Positions 1 to 8,173 of a stretch of DNA of 64,000 bases are shown here, one piece after another. The stretch covers positions 4,025,101 through 4,089,100 of the forward strand of contig NZ_CP036455.1 of the NCBI RefSeq assembly GCF_004323735.1. The letters run 5' to 3'. Numbering within the stretch: the first letter of the stretch is position 1; each line of letters opens with the position of its first letter. The stretch comes from Streptomonospora litoralis. GTDB taxonomy: Bacteria; Actinomycetota; Actinomycetes; Streptosporangiales; Streptosporangiaceae. Below the pieces are notes generated by a model, which was not told the origin of the DNA, searched no databases, and worked only from the letters and a program-made list of their open reading frames with translations. The translations under genes were made by a program, and so were the position numbers.

Positions 1-2
1 TC

Positions 3-644
3 GACTCCGAGCGGCACGTCGTGCCCATCGGCGACCTCGACCCGGTGCGCACGGTACCGCTGACCGACGCGGGCCTGACTCCCTACCACGCGATCAAGCG
101 GTCGCTGGACCGGCTCACCGCGGGCAGCGTCGCCGTGGTGATCGGGGTCGGCGGACTGGGGCACATCGCCGTGCAGCTGCTGCGCCGGCTCTCCGCGGCC
201 GCGGTGGTGGCCCTGGACGTGCGCTCGGAGAGCCTCGACCTGGCACTGCGCAGCGGGGCGCAGCACGCGCTCTCCAGCGACGAGTGGGCGATCGACGCCG
301 TTCACGAGCTGAGCCGGGGCCAGGGCGCCGCGGCCGTGTTCGACTTCGCCGGCTCCGCGGCGACCACGTCGCTGGCCACGCACATGGTCGGCAGGGACGG
401 CGACCTCACCCTCATCGGGATCGGGAACGGGAGCATCGACGTCGGGTTCGAGTCGGTGCCGTACGGCACCCGGACCGGCACCACCTACTGGGGCACCCGC
501 TCGGAGCTGATCGAACTGGTCGACCTGGCCCGGCAGGGCGCACTGGATGTGCTCGTGGAGCGCTACGACCTGGAAAACGGCCCCGACGTCTACAAGCGGA
601 TGGAATCCGGTCTGATCCAGGGGCGTGCCGTGGTGGTGCCGTGA
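3..644 (+). CDS. Zinc-type NAD(P)-dependent alcohol dehydrogenase, 3' part
   Basis: The reading frame is open from the left edge, so the N-terminal catalytic GroES-like half lies outside the window and 213 residues are visible. The sequence GVGGLGHIAVQLLRRL is the glycine-rich NAD(P)-binding turn of a medium-chain dehydrogenase Rossmann fold, followed by a typical MDR C-terminus (DVLVERYDLE...RAVVVP). The family oxidises alcohols or reduces aldehydes in the cytosol; substrate cannot be told from this half. A GTG at 21 is only an internal codon, because in-frame coding sequence continues upstream of it. Confidence 0.85.
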   Translation, partial: DSERHVVPIGDLDPVRTVPLTDAGLTPYHAIKRSLDRLTAGSVAVVIGVGGLGHIAVQLLRRLSAAAVVALDVRSESLDLALRSGAQHALSSDEWAIDAVHELSRGQGAAAVFDFAGSAATTSLATHMVGRDGDLTLIGIGNGSIDVGFESVPYGTRTGTTYWGTRSELIELVDLARQGALDVLVERYDLENGPDVYKRMESGLIQGRAVVVP

Positions 645-701
645 GGCGGCGGAAACCCGCGCGGGGGCTAGGATGCCGAAAAATCCCTTAGGAGCGCATT
701 T

Positions 702-919
702 GTGGGCACCGCCCCCCGCCAGCCGGCGGCCGATCACGAGAACGCCGAGCAATCCCCCTCCCTCGACACGTCGGTACCGCACTCGGCCCGTGTCTGGAAC
801 TACTGGCTGGACGGAAAGGACAACTACGCCGTCGACCGGCGTCGCGCTGGCGCCCGAACGAGGGCACGCTCTACTCCGACCGCGACGTATCCCAGCTGTG
901 CGGCGTTGCACGCAATCCC
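702..919 (+). pseudogene. Decayed SAM-dependent methyltransferase (DUF574/PF04672 family), internally deleted
   Basis: The GTG at 702 has an AGGAG ribosome site and a TAGGAT box at about 671, so the 5' end looks intact. The first 45 codons carry the family's N-terminal signature PHSARVWNYWLDGKDNYAVDR. Immediately afterwards, in another frame (from 845), comes a stretch ending RPNEGTLYSDRDVSQLCGVA, which resembles the C-terminal GGVARKP-type end of the same family. The middle of the protein, normally around 200 residues with the SAM-binding core, is missing and the two ends are out of frame. This looks like a single deletion relic. The family assignment of the C-terminal piece rests on recognition, not alignment. 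Confidence 0.6.
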
Positions 920-1188
920 AGAAGCGGGGCAGTGGAGAACGCGGCGACCATGAGCGCCCCGGCGGTCCGGCGACCGGGCCGCGGGAGTGCGGAGTGGCGA
1001 GGCTGCCCGCAGGCTGCATGCGGTCCAGGTCGGCGAGGAAGGCACGGCGGTACCGCCGTGTCTGTCTACGCTGACCGGAACCGGACGTCGGGGCGCGGAA
1101 TCACTCCTGTCCCGCCGATGCTGTTCCAGGGTGTGAATGCGGGCCGGCGCGGTCAGCCGGTCCGCGGTGACCGCGAAGGAGGGCGCCC

Positions 1189-1938
1189 ATGCCGAGTGAC
1201 AGCGAAGCGACCGAGCGGAACGCGCACACCAGCGGGATCGAGCGCGCGCTGGTGGTCATGGCCCATCCCGACGACGTCGACTTCGGCTGCGCCGGGACCG
1301 TCGCCGCGTGGACCGACGCAGGGGTCGAGGTCACCTACCTCATGGTGACCGACGGCGAAGCGGGCGGCGACGAGCGCACCCTCGACGGCGACGGGATGGC
1401 CGAGCTGCGCCGCAGCGAGCAGCGCAAGGCGGCGGCGGCCGTGGGTGTGCACGACGTCCGGTTCCTCGGCTATCCCGACGGCCGGGTGATGCACACGCTG
1501 GAACTGCGCCGCGACATCGCCCGCGTCATCCGCCGCGTGCGCCCCCAGCGCGTGGTCGTCCCCAGCCCGGAGCGCGACTGGTCGCACATCGCGCCCAGCC
1601 ACCCCGACCACCTGGCCACGGGCGAGTCCGGGATCAACGCGGTCTACCCGGACGCCCGCAACCCGCACGCCTACCCCGAACTGCTCACCGAAGAGGGCCT
1701 GGAGCCCTGGAAGGTGCCCGAGGTGTGGCTGGTGCACGGCCCTTCCCCCAACCGCTACAGCGACATCACCGACACCTTCGACCGCAAACTGGCGGCGCTG
1801 TCCTGCCACGCCAGCCAGATCGAGGACGCTGCAGGGATCGGGGAGATGCTGCGCCCGTGGCTGGCCGAGAACGCGGCCGCGGGAGGGCTGGCCGAGGGCC
1901 GTCTGGCCGAGGCGTTCCAACACGTCGACACCCGTTAG
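1189..1938 (+). CDS. PIG-L/LmbE-family deacetylase
   Basis: 249 residues. The N-terminal strand ends in MAHPDDVDFGCAGT, the AHPDD motif that binds the catalytic zinc in the PIG-L/LmbE superfamily, and HPDHLATGE supplies the second histidine group. Relatives such as MshB and Mca act on N-acetylglucosaminyl or mycothiol conjugates in actinobacteria; this one could be a general N-deacetylase or an MSH-conjugate amidase-like enzyme. Start ATG follows GAAGGAGGG at a good distance. No signal peptide, so cytosolic. Same direction as the next two genes but with separate spacers. Confidence 0.88.
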   Translation: MPSDSEATERNAHTSGIERALVVMAHPDDVDFGCAGTVAAWTDAGVEVTYLMVTDGEAGGDERTLDGDGMAELRRSEQRKAAAAVGVHDVRFLGYPDGRVMHTLELRRDIARVIRRVRPQRVVVPSPERDWSHIAPSHPDHLATGESGINAVYPDARNPHAYPELLTEEGLEPWKVPEVWLVHGPSPNRYSDITDTFDRKLAALSCHASQIEDAAGIGEMLRPWLAENAAAGGLAEGRLAEAFQHVDTR

Positions 1939-2028
1939 CGAACACGCCGATCTCGCGATATGCGTTGGGGTAGCAGGAGGCGCGGGGACGGACGTCCCCG
2001 GCCAACCGACCACTCCAGGAGGACCGAC

Positions 2029-2562
2029 GTGGCACAGCCGCCATCTCCGTACGAATTCCTGCCCGCCGTTCCGTCGTTCAGCGTGCTCAGCGACGACGTC
2101 GCCGACGCGCGGACCCTGCCCGACGCCCAGGTCAGCGGCATCATGGGCGCGGGCGGCGAGGACGTCTCGCCGCACTTGTCCTGGAGCGGCTTCCCCGAGG
2201 GCACCCGCAGCTTCGCCGTCACCTGCTTCGACCCCGATGCGCCCACGGCCAGCGGCTTCTGGCACTGGGCGGTGTGCGACATCCCCGCCTCGGTGACCGA
2301 ACTGCCCACCGGAGCCGGCGACGAGAACGGCTCGGGCCTGCCCGCGGGGGCACTGACACTGCGCAACGACGCCGGTGCCCGCCGCTACATCGGCGCGGCG
2401 CCGCCCGGAGGGCACGGCCCGCACCGGTACATGTTCGCGGTGCACGCCGTGGACGTGGAATCCCTGGGTATCGACGAGACGGGCACACCGGCCTTCCTCG
2501 GGTTCAACCTGTTCTTCCACGCCATCGGGCGCGCCATCGTTACCCCGGTCTACGAGGTGTAG
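2029..2562 (+). CDS. YbhB/YbcL-family Raf kinase inhibitor-like protein (PEBP fold)
   Basis: 177 residues from the GTG at 2029, which has AGGAGG eight bases upstream; an in-frame ATG at 1960 lacks a ribosome site and would add non-conserved sequence. The PEBP anion-pocket motifs are present: [19 protein letters not shown] followed by a glycine/proline-rich loop and [10 protein letters not shown]. Bacterial members are small cytosolic proteins whose ligand and role are mostly unknown. A terminator-like hairpin follows the stop. Confidence 0.9.
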   Translation: MAQPPSPYEFLPAVPSFSVLSDDVADARTLPDAQVSGIMGAGGEDVSPHLSWSGFPEGTRSFAVTCFDPDAPTASGFWHWAVCDIPASVTELPTGAGDENGSGLPAGALTLRNDAGARRYIGAAPPGGHGPHRYMFAVHAVDVESLGIDETGTPAFLGFNLFFHAIGRAIVTPVYEV

Positions 2563-2581
2563 CCGCCGCGCAGCGCACCGT

Positions 2582-2612
2582 GCGGGGGCCTCCCAACCCG
2601 GGGAGCCCCCGC
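2582..2612 (+). terminator. GC-rich hairpin after the PEBP gene
   Basis: GCGGGGGC pairs with GCCCCCGC, then TCCC pairs with GGGA after one bulged C, with an AACC-type loop. It starts 20 bases after the stop codon. There is no long T run, so termination strength is uncertain. Confidence 0.5.
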
Positions 2613-2697
2613 GCGTCGATTCGGCGGCGTTCACCTCTCTCACACATGTGCCGTGCGAAGATCGGGTCTTTCAACACATACAGGGGTGTATAGCGAC

Positions 2698-3336
2698 ATG
2701 GGTTCTGGCTCTTCGGACATCGACGTCGTCGTCTTCGACTTCGGGGACGTCATCTCGCGTACGCCGCCGCCCGAGGACCAAAAGGCGATGCAGGAGGTCG
2801 CCGGCGTTGCGCCCGAGGACCTGTGGGCGGCCTACTGGAGCGAGCGACGCGCCTACGACCGCGGCATCGAGGCGGTCGAGTTCTGGAGGCGCGTCGCCCG
2901 CCGCGTCGGCGCCGAGTGGAGCTCCGCCACGGTGCACGAGCTCTGGGCGCTCGACGTCGGCTCGTGGATCCACGTCCGCGAGGATTCCGCGCACCTCCTC
3001 GACCGGCTCAGCGGGGACGGTGTGCGCCTGGCGCTGCTGTCCAACGCGCCGCGGGACATCGCGGGCGCGCTACGCCACTCGCCGGTGATGCGGCCGTTCG
3101 AGGCGCTGTTCTTCAGCGCGGAGCTGGGACGCTGCAAGCCCGAGCCCGAGATCTACGAGCACGTGCTAAGCGAACTCGGTACCGCGGCGGAGCGCACCGC
3201 GTTCGTCGACGACCGCGAGGAGAACGTGCTCGCCGCGCAGCGGTTCGGCATCGCCGCCCACCGCTACGCGGACCACGCCGGACTGGAGTCGTTCCTGGAC
3301 GACCACGGGCTGCTCGGCGCCCGCGAGCGCGCCTGA
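2698..3336 (+). CDS. HAD-IA family hydrolase
   Basis: 212 residues. Motif I is present as VVVFDFGDVIS, with the nucleophile Asp, motif II as LLSNAPRD, motif III/IV as LGRCKPEPEIY and FVDDREENVLAAQRFGI. This layout is that of a haloacid-dehalogenase-like phosphatase with a small alpha-helical cap (residues ~18-90). The substrate is unknown. The ATG at 2698 was chosen because motif I then sits ten residues in, as usual; a GTG at 2653 is possible but adds a non-conserved stretch. Confidence 0.88.
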   Translation: MGSGSSDIDVVVFDFGDVISRTPPPEDQKAMQEVAGVAPEDLWAAYWSERRAYDRGIEAVEFWRRVARRVGAEWSSATVHELWALDVGSWIHVREDSAHLLDRLSGDGVRLALLSNAPRDIAGALRHSPVMRPFEALFFSAELGRCKPEPEIYEHVLSELGTAAERTAFVDDREENVLAAQRFGIAAHRYADHAGLESFLDDHGLLGARERA

Positions 3337-3562
3337 ACCGCGGCAGGGCCGACGCCCTACGCCGCAGACCCCCGTTCGGTTGACGTGGGAACCGGAACCG
3401 GCCACCAGCGGGTTGAGGCCGCCGCGCCGGTCTAGGCTCGATGGATCGCCCGGCCCGGGGGCGCGCCGCCTCGCCGGGGCCGCGGCGCAGCGATGCCGCA
3501 GCGCGCCTCGGGCCCCGAGCCGACTCGCGCCATCAGCCCGACCGCAACGGAAAGGTCCACCG

Positions 3563-4420
3563 GTGTCCGCTGCAGCTGACTCCACTCAGCCCACCGTCGT
3601 CGTCACCACCGCAGGCGCTCCCCAGACTCCCGAAATCGTCCAGCATCTCCAGCGGCAGGGCTACCGCGTCGTGGCCACCGACATCGACCCCACCGCCCCC
3701 GGCCTGTACCTCGCAGACCGCTGCTACCTCGTCCCGCCCGGGAACAGCGAATCCTACCTGCCGGAGATCCGCGGCATCTGCCTCAAGGAGCGGGCCGACG
3801 CGCTGGTGCCGCTCGTCGACGAGGAACTGGCTGCCGTCTCCCGGCTCGCCGACGACGGCATCGCCGTGCTGCTGCCGCGCCCCGGGTTCGTGGCCGTGTG
3901 CCTGGACAAGTACACCTTGATGCGCCGGCTCGCCGACGCGGGCGTGCCCGTCCCCCGCACCGGGCTCGCTGCGGAATGGACGAACGCGCACGAGGTGCCG
4001 CTGCGGGTGGCCCCGGCCGCCTCGGGTGCAGGCGTGCTCACCGACAACACCCCCGAGCCGCGCGGCATCGCGCGTGCCGCCTACGAACGCTTCGGCTGCC
4101 GCGGCTACCTGGAGTCGGGCAGCATCGCGCTGAAGCTGTGCCGCATCGCCGACGGCGGCGCGCACCTGTTCGTCAAGGACGTCCGGGTGCGCGACTGGGA
4201 CGTCGCGGCGCCGGCGCTGGTGCTGGAGGAGTCCGGGGGCGCGCTGGCGCGCCTGGACGGCACACCGTTCGCCTACACCGGTTCCTTCGAGCACACCGGC
4301 GTGATAGGCGCGGCCGCGGCGGGCGTCTGCGCCGCCGTGGCCGCGTGGCGCCGCGCGGACAGCGGGGCGCCGCAGGCGGGAGACCGCGAGGGCGGACCGA
4401 TCGAGCGGACTGCGACCTAA
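3563..4420 (+). CDS. Chimeric ORF: ATP-grasp N-terminal part joined to inositol-monophosphatase C-terminal part
   Basis: 285 residues; GTG start with GGAAAGG upstream. Residues ~1-130 look like the pre-ATP-grasp fold and the first helix of an ATP-grasp enzyme (VVVTTAGAPQTPEIVQHLQR, then CLDKYTLMRRLADAGVPVP). From about residue 145 the sequence switches to the C-terminal half of an inositol monophosphatase/CysQ-like enzyme (PLRVAP, GSIALKLCRIADGG, RDWDVAAPALVLEESGGAL). The ATP-grasp catalytic core and the IMPase GxxD/DPIDGT metal sites are both absent. It is either a deletion fusion of a longer two-domain enzyme or of two genes. Catalysis by either half is doubtful, although the frame is intact. 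Confidence 0.7.
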   Translation: MSAAADSTQPTVVVTTAGAPQTPEIVQHLQRQGYRVVATDIDPTAPGLYLADRCYLVPPGNSESYLPEIRGICLKERADALVPLVDEELAAVSRLADDGIAVLLPRPGFVAVCLDKYTLMRRLADAGVPVPRTGLAAEWTNAHEVPLRVAPAASGAGVLTDNTPEPRGIARAAYERFGCRGYLESGSIALKLCRIADGGAHLFVKDVRVRDWDVAAPALVLEESGGALARLDGTPFAYTGSFEHTGVIGAAAAGVCAAVAAWRRADSGAPQAGDREGGPIERTAT

Positions 4421-4519
4421 GGCGTATGCGCGCGGCCTGGAAACCGGCCGAAAGAGGGATCCCGGGCCGCGCCCGCTGCGTCTAAGCTTGAAACGGACAG
4501 CATGAAGGGGGCGTGCCGG

Positions 4520-4960
4520 TTGACTGCCGATCTCACTCCGCACGACGAACTCCGCGCCTCGGACGCCGACCGCGACGCCGTCGCGCGCCGACTCTCGACG
4601 GCTCTCTCCGAGGGCAGGCTGGACCTGGCGGAGTACCAGAACCGCCTCGACTCCGCGATGGGCGCGGTCACCGTGGGCGACCTCGCGCCGCTGACCGACG
4701 ACCTCCCCGACCCCGCCGGCCGGCCGCGCGCGAACGGTCCCGTCGACCTCGCCCAGACGGGCAAGGAGAACGCCCGCCGAGCCGCCCGGCGCCGACCCGC
4801 CGAGCAGTGGCGCACCTGGTCGGGCGCCGCGGCCGTGATGACCACCATATGGCTGTTCTCCAGCGTCGCCTCCGGCGAACTCCTGTACTTCTGGCCGCTG
4901 CTGCCGCTGGGCATCTGGGCCGTGGTGCTGATTTCGTCGGGTGGCCGCTGCCGCGGCTAG
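4520..4960 (+). CDS. DUF1707 and 2TM domain membrane protein, copy 1
   Basis: 146 residues from a TTG with AAGGGGGC upstream; an ATG at 4502 is an alternative. The N-terminal ~55 residues are a DUF1707 domain (LRASDADRDAVARRLSTAL, EGRLDLAEYQNRL). A charged linker follows, then two hydrophobic segments at the C-terminus (WLFSSVASGELLYFWPLLPL region). DUF1707 is a small helical domain common in actinobacterial membrane proteins and has no settled function. First of three tandem paralogues. Confidence 0.85.
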   Translation: MTADLTPHDELRASDADRDAVARRLSTALSEGRLDLAEYQNRLDSAMGAVTVGDLAPLTDDLPDPAGRPRANGPVDLAQTGKENARRAARRRPAEQWRTWSGAAAVMTTIWLFSSVASGELLYFWPLLPLGIWAVVLISSGGRCRG

Positions 4961-5086
4961 CTCGTCGGCGATTCCGCGGCCCGCCGCTGACCTGCCGCTT
5001 TCCTCCAGCCCTGCTCCGGCCGCTTTTCTCCTGCGCGTGCGCGGCGTATCGTGAAAGTCCCATCATCGTGCGGCAGGGGGTGGGCG

Positions 5087-5545
5087 TTGGACGACGAACG
5101 CGTCCCGGAAGGCCGGATGCGTGCCTCGGATTCCGACCGGGATGCCTGCGCCGAACGCCTCGCCACCGCGCTCTCGGAAGGCCGCCTCGATCTCGCCGAG
5201 TACGAACGCCGTTTGGACGAGGCGATGAGCGCTGTGGTCATGGGCGACCTGCGGGGACTCACCGCGGATCTTCCCGAGCCTCCTGTTCCGGCCGTGCCCG
5301 ACGACGCGGAGCCCGCGACCGTCGGTGCCAATCGCTCCACCCTGGTGTCTCCGTGGAAAGACTGGGTAGACGAGTGGCGATGGTGGCTTGGCGGCGCGGT
5401 CATCATGACCGGCATATGGGGCGTCACCAGCATCATGGGCGGCAACCTGGTGCCGTACTGGCCGCTGGTGCCGCTGGGGATCTGGGCAGCGATCCTCGTC
5501 GCCGCCGCCATCTGGCCCGACGAAGGTTCCGGGTCCCGCAGATGA
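5087..5545 (+). CDS. DUF1707 and 2TM domain membrane protein, copy 2
   Basis: 152 residues. The start is a TTG after GGCAGGGGG, mirroring copy 1. The DUF1707 part (MRASDSDRDACAERLATAL, EGRLDLAEYERRLDEAM) is closer to copy 3 than to copy 1. The C-terminus has two transmembrane segments around IMTGIWGVTSIMGGN and YWPLVPLGIWAAILV. It is separated from copy 1 by 126 bases and from copy 3 by 33, so copies 2 and 3 are probably co-transcribed. Confidence 0.85.
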   Translation: MDDERVPEGRMRASDSDRDACAERLATALSEGRLDLAEYERRLDEAMSAVVMGDLRGLTADLPEPPVPAVPDDAEPATVGANRSTLVSPWKDWVDEWRWWLGGAVIMTGIWGVTSIMGGNLVPYWPLVPLGIWAAILVAAAIWPDEGSGSRR

Positions 5546-5578
5546 GCGTCCCCGCTCCGGGTGGAGGGATCGACGACC

Positions 5579-6028
5579 ATGGACGAACACCAGTTGCCCC
5601 CGGAACGGATGCGGGCGGCCGACTCCGACCGCGACGCCTGCGCCGAGCGCTTGGCCGCCGCCCTGCGCGACGGACGGCTGGACCTCGACGAGTACCAGGA
5701 GCGGCTCAGCACGGCGATACAGGCGAAGACCATGGGCGAATTGTGGCCGCTCACCCGTGACCTCCCCGAACCCCCGGCGGTCCCCGAGACCGCCGAGCCC
5801 GCCGACCGCCGCGGGCAGGCCCGCGCCGAGTGGCGAGAGCGGCTGGAGCCCTGGCGGGGCCTGGCCGCCATCTCGGTGATACTCGTCGGGATCTGGGGCG
5901 TGACCAGCATCATCCACGCCGAGCCGCTGCTGTTCTGGCCGATGATCCCGATCGGGTTCATGTTCCTGTTCACTCTCGCCGGCGCGATCGCCGGATCTCC
6001 GAGCGACCGCCACCGGGACGGGCCCTGA
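5579..6028 (+). CDS. DUF1707 and 2TM domain membrane protein, copy 3
   Basis: 149 residues from the ATG at 5579 after a GGAGGGA site. N-terminal DUF1707 domain (MRAADSDRDACAERLAAAL, DGRLDLDEYQERLSTAI), a Pro/Glu/Arg linker, and two C-terminal transmembrane segments (ILVGIWGVTSIIHAE, FWPMIPIGFMFLFTL). The motif GIWGVTSI is shared exactly with copy 2, which points to a recent duplication. Predicted inner-membrane protein with the DUF1707 domain on the cytosolic side. Confidence 0.85.
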   Translation: MDEHQLPPERMRAADSDRDACAERLAAALRDGRLDLDEYQERLSTAIQAKTMGELWPLTRDLPEPPAVPETAEPADRRGQARAEWRERLEPWRGLAAISVILVGIWGVTSIIHAEPLLFWPMIPIGFMFLFTLAGAIAGSPSDRHRDGP

Positions 6029-6124
6029 GTCGAGCGGCAGCGGCGGTGCTCCGGACCGCAGTCGCCGTCGTCCCGCCGGTGACCGTGCTGTCTCCGGCGG
6101 GTACGGCGGAAGGTCCGGGCGCGG

Positions 6125-6622
6125 TCAGCCGGCTGCGTGCAGCCAGCGCACCGGGGCGCCGTCGCCGGCGTAGCGGAAGGGTTCGAGCTCCTCGTCCCAG
6201 ACCCGCCCGGTGAGCCGGTCGAGCTCGGCCGCGAGGTCGGTCTCCTCCTGGGCCGCCGTGCGCTCCATGGCGTTGCGCAGCCGGGCCTCGGAGACCATCA
6301 CCTCGCCTGCGGCGCTGGTGACGGCGGTGAAGATACCCAGGCTGGGCGTGTAGCTGTACCGCACGCCGTCGCAGCCGGGAGTAGCCTCCTCGGTGACCTC
6401 GTAGCGCAGCTTCTGCCAACCGTTGAGTGCCGATGCGATGGCACCCGAGGTGCCGGGGGCACCCTGCCAGTTCAGCTCGGCGCGATGAGCACCGGGAGCC
6501 GCCGGCTGGGCGCTCCAATCGAGTTTCACAGGCACGCCAACCACACCCGCGACCGCCCACTCGACGTGTGGGCACAGCGCCGCAGGCGCGGAGTGGACGT
6601 ACAAGACGCCACGTGCGGACAC
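6125..6622 (-). CDS. DUF3145 family protein
   Basis: 165 residues. The GTG at 6622 is preceded by GGAGG on the minus strand and starts right at the conserved RGVLYVHSAPAALCPHVEWA. Other family landmarks are LDWSAQPAAPGAHRAEL, RYSYTPSLGIF and the C-terminal WDEELEPFRYAGDGAPVRWL. The family is nearly universal in actinomycetes but has no assigned function. It is transcribed divergently from the sigma factor gene that follows. Confidence 0.9.
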   Translation of the reverse strand: MSARGVLYVHSAPAALCPHVEWAVAGVVGVPVKLDWSAQPAAPGAHRAELNWQGAPGTSGAIASALNGWQKLRYEVTEEATPGCDGVRYSYTPSLGIFTAVTSAAGEVMVSEARLRNAMERTAAQEETDLAAELDRLTGRVWDEELEPFRYAGDGAPVRWLHAAG

Positions 6623-6764
6623 CGAACCTCCTGATACGAACGAGTGCGCTTCCCCGACGCCCTCGTACCCGCAGAGGAGCTGTCCGTTCTGGATTTTCCC
6701 GGCACCATTGTGCCCCATAGGCACCATCGGCACCAGGTCCGCCACGACCGGATCCGGTGTTTCC

Positions 6765-6793
6765 CCACATCCCATTCGGCCAGCGGCTACTGT
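6765..6793 (+). promoter_or_regulatory. Promoter-like element CCACAT-N17-TACTGT upstream of the sigma gene
   Basis: CCACAT at 6765-6770 and TACTGT at 6788-6793 are separated by 17 bases, 40 bases before the sigma gene's GTG. The second box fits the actinobacterial -10 pattern TANNNT. The same two hexamers at the same spacing occur upstream of the CHAT gene. The first box does not resemble TTGACA, so it may be a regulator site or an alternative -35. Confidence 0.5.
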
Positions 6794-6832
6794 TGCCGTG
6801 CGCGCGAGGCGGGAGCTGAGAGTCTACTGGGG

Positions 6833-7414
6833 GTGCGGGTGGCGGACCAGCCCTATGGGGAGGTCTCGACGGGCGAGCTGGTGAAGCGCGCTCTCGGCGA
6901 CGACGGCGCGGCATGGGAGGCGTTGATCGATCGGTTCGCCGTGCGGGTCCACGCAGTCGTACGCAGCCACGGCCTTTCGCCGCACGACGCACAGGACGCC
7001 GAGCAGACCGTGTGGTCCAATCTGGCCGAGCACCTCTCCCGCATCCGTACCCCGGAGAGCGTCGGCCCCTGGCTCGCGACCACTACCCAGCGAGAGTGCG
7101 GCAAACTCCGCCGCCTGGCCCGGCGCGCTCCGCCCACCGATCCCGAGCGGCTCGACGCCGCCGACCACCGCAGCCCGGAGGCGATCGCGATGGCGGCCGA
7201 GCGCGACCGCCTGGTGCGCCGCGCAATCGCATCCCTGCGCGAGCCCGACCGGACGGTGGCCGTACTGGAGTTGGAGGCGCCGCGCTCGCCGGCGGCCGAC
7301 ATCGCCGAGTTCGCGGGCGTGGAGCCCAGTGCGGTCCCGGCCGTGCGCCGCCGCGTCCGCCGCAGGCTGCAGCGGCTGCTGGTCGAGCAGGGGTACGGCA
7401 GGGGCGGTGGCTAG
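6833..7414 (+). CDS. ECF-like RNA polymerase sigma factor of the CHAT cluster
   Basis: 193 residues from the GTG at 6833; GTG at 6839 is also possible. Residues ~12-80 match sigma region 2 (WEALIDRFAVRVHAVVRSHG, DAEQTVWSNLAEHLSRI, then ESVGPWLATTTQRECGKLRR). Residues ~120-190 match region 4 (RAIASLREPDRTVAVLELE and a predicted HTH ending RRRVRRRLQRLL). The region-4 helix-turn-helix is divergent, which may alter promoter choice. It opens a gene cluster with a small beta-rich protein and a TPR-CHAT protein; actinobacterial sigma factors of this type are known neighbours of such proteins. Its own upstream motif is repeated before the CHAT gene, suggesting autoregulation. Confidence 0.8.
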   Translation: MRVADQPYGEVSTGELVKRALGDDGAAWEALIDRFAVRVHAVVRSHGLSPHDAQDAEQTVWSNLAEHLSRIRTPESVGPWLATTTQRECGKLRRLARRAPPTDPERLDAADHRSPEAIAMAAERDRLVRRAIASLREPDRTVAVLELEAPRSPAADIAEFAGVEPSAVPAVRRRVRRRLQRLLVEQGYGRGGG

Positions 7415-7599
7415 GCGCGCCCCGGAAGAGCTGCGGAGGCGGGGCGCGGCGCCCGGTCGCCCGGCGCGGCTGCGGCGCGGGCGGTGCGGTGCCCGGGCCG
7501 TCCACGGCCGACGCCGGCGAGTGGGGCCCCGGCCCGGTCGCCGCCGAGGGGGCGGGCCGGCGCGGCAAGGAACGGCACATCGGCAGGAAGGCACCCGGC

Positions 7600-8127
7600 A
7601 TGAGCCACGGCGACGACGCACCCGGCACGGGATCCGCGCCGTACGGGGCGGAGCGCGGCCCCGGCGAACCCGACCTCGACCGCCTCATCGCGGACCTGCA
7701 GGCCGACCGCGGTCCCTGCTCGGGCACCGTCAGCGATGAGGTTCGTGCGGCGGCCAGGGCCGCCTATGCGATGCGCCGCGACGACGCGGTCATGAGCGAG
7801 GTCGGCACCGACTCGGCGGAGTCGCCGCCCGCCGGCGTCCGCGATTCCGCCCTCCTGGCCGAGGCGCCCCGCTACCTGCGCTTCGACACTCCGGGCGCCA
7901 CGCTCGATCTGGAGATCACCGCGGTCGGCGACCGGCGCACCCTCGTCGGCCGCGTCGACCCGCCGGGGCCGACCTCGGCGGATATCCGCACCCCGCACGG
8001 GTCGGCTCGGGCCCCCGTCGACGCCGACGGCGCCTTCGTCGCCCCCGATGTCCCGACCGGACCGGTCAGCGTCCTCCTGCACCACCCCGCCGCCCCACCC
8101 GTGGCGACCCCCTGGGTCACCGCCTGA
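7600..8127 (+). CDS. Small predicted beta-rich protein between sigma factor and CHAT protein
   Basis: 175 residues; ATG after GGCAGGAAGG. A helical segment at ~45-75 (VRAAARAAYAMRRDDAVMSE) is followed by strands (YLRFDTPGATLDLEITAVG, RRTLVGRVDPPG, VDADGAFVAPDVPTGPVSVL) and a TPWVTA end. The strand pattern resembles a transthyretin or carboxypeptidase-regulatory-like beta-sandwich. I recognise this only as the usual middle gene of actinobacterial sigma/CHAT clusters; no function is established. Possible jobs, by inference, are anti-sigma factor, sensor, or CHAT substrate. No signal peptide or membrane segment. Confidence 0.7.
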   Translation: MSHGDDAPGTGSAPYGAERGPGEPDLDRLIADLQADRGPCSGTVSDEVRAAARAAYAMRRDDAVMSEVGTDSAESPPAGVRDSALLAEAPRYLRFDTPGATLDLEITAVGDRRTLVGRVDPPGPTSADIRTPHGSARAPVDADGAFVAPDVPTGPVSVLLHHPAAPPVATPWVTA

Positions 8128-8138
8128 TCCCCGACGCG

Positions 8139-8173
8139 TTGGCGCGCTCCCCCGCTGCAGCCGGGGGATTCCG
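8139..8173 (-). mobile_element. Probable IS200/IS605-type right-end (omega-RNA-like) hairpin scar
   Basis: Read on the minus strand this is GGAATCCCCCG, a CTGCAGC loop, CGGGGGAG and then GCGCCAA. It resembles the ending of actinobacterial IS605/TnpB elements (a GGGGAG...TCAA-type terminus). The minus-strand frame just upstream (8174-8340) reads KQEVQEAREAVVVPMRYG, like a TnpB C-terminal tail. No TnpB catalytic or zinc-finger sequence remains. It could instead simply be a terminator of the gene ending at 8127. Confidence 0.4.

Noticed and set aside
8148-8168. The hairpin as a plain terminator of the small beta-protein gene
   Set aside because: Possible, but the flanking minus-strand sequence fits a transposon end better; recorded as that with low confidence.
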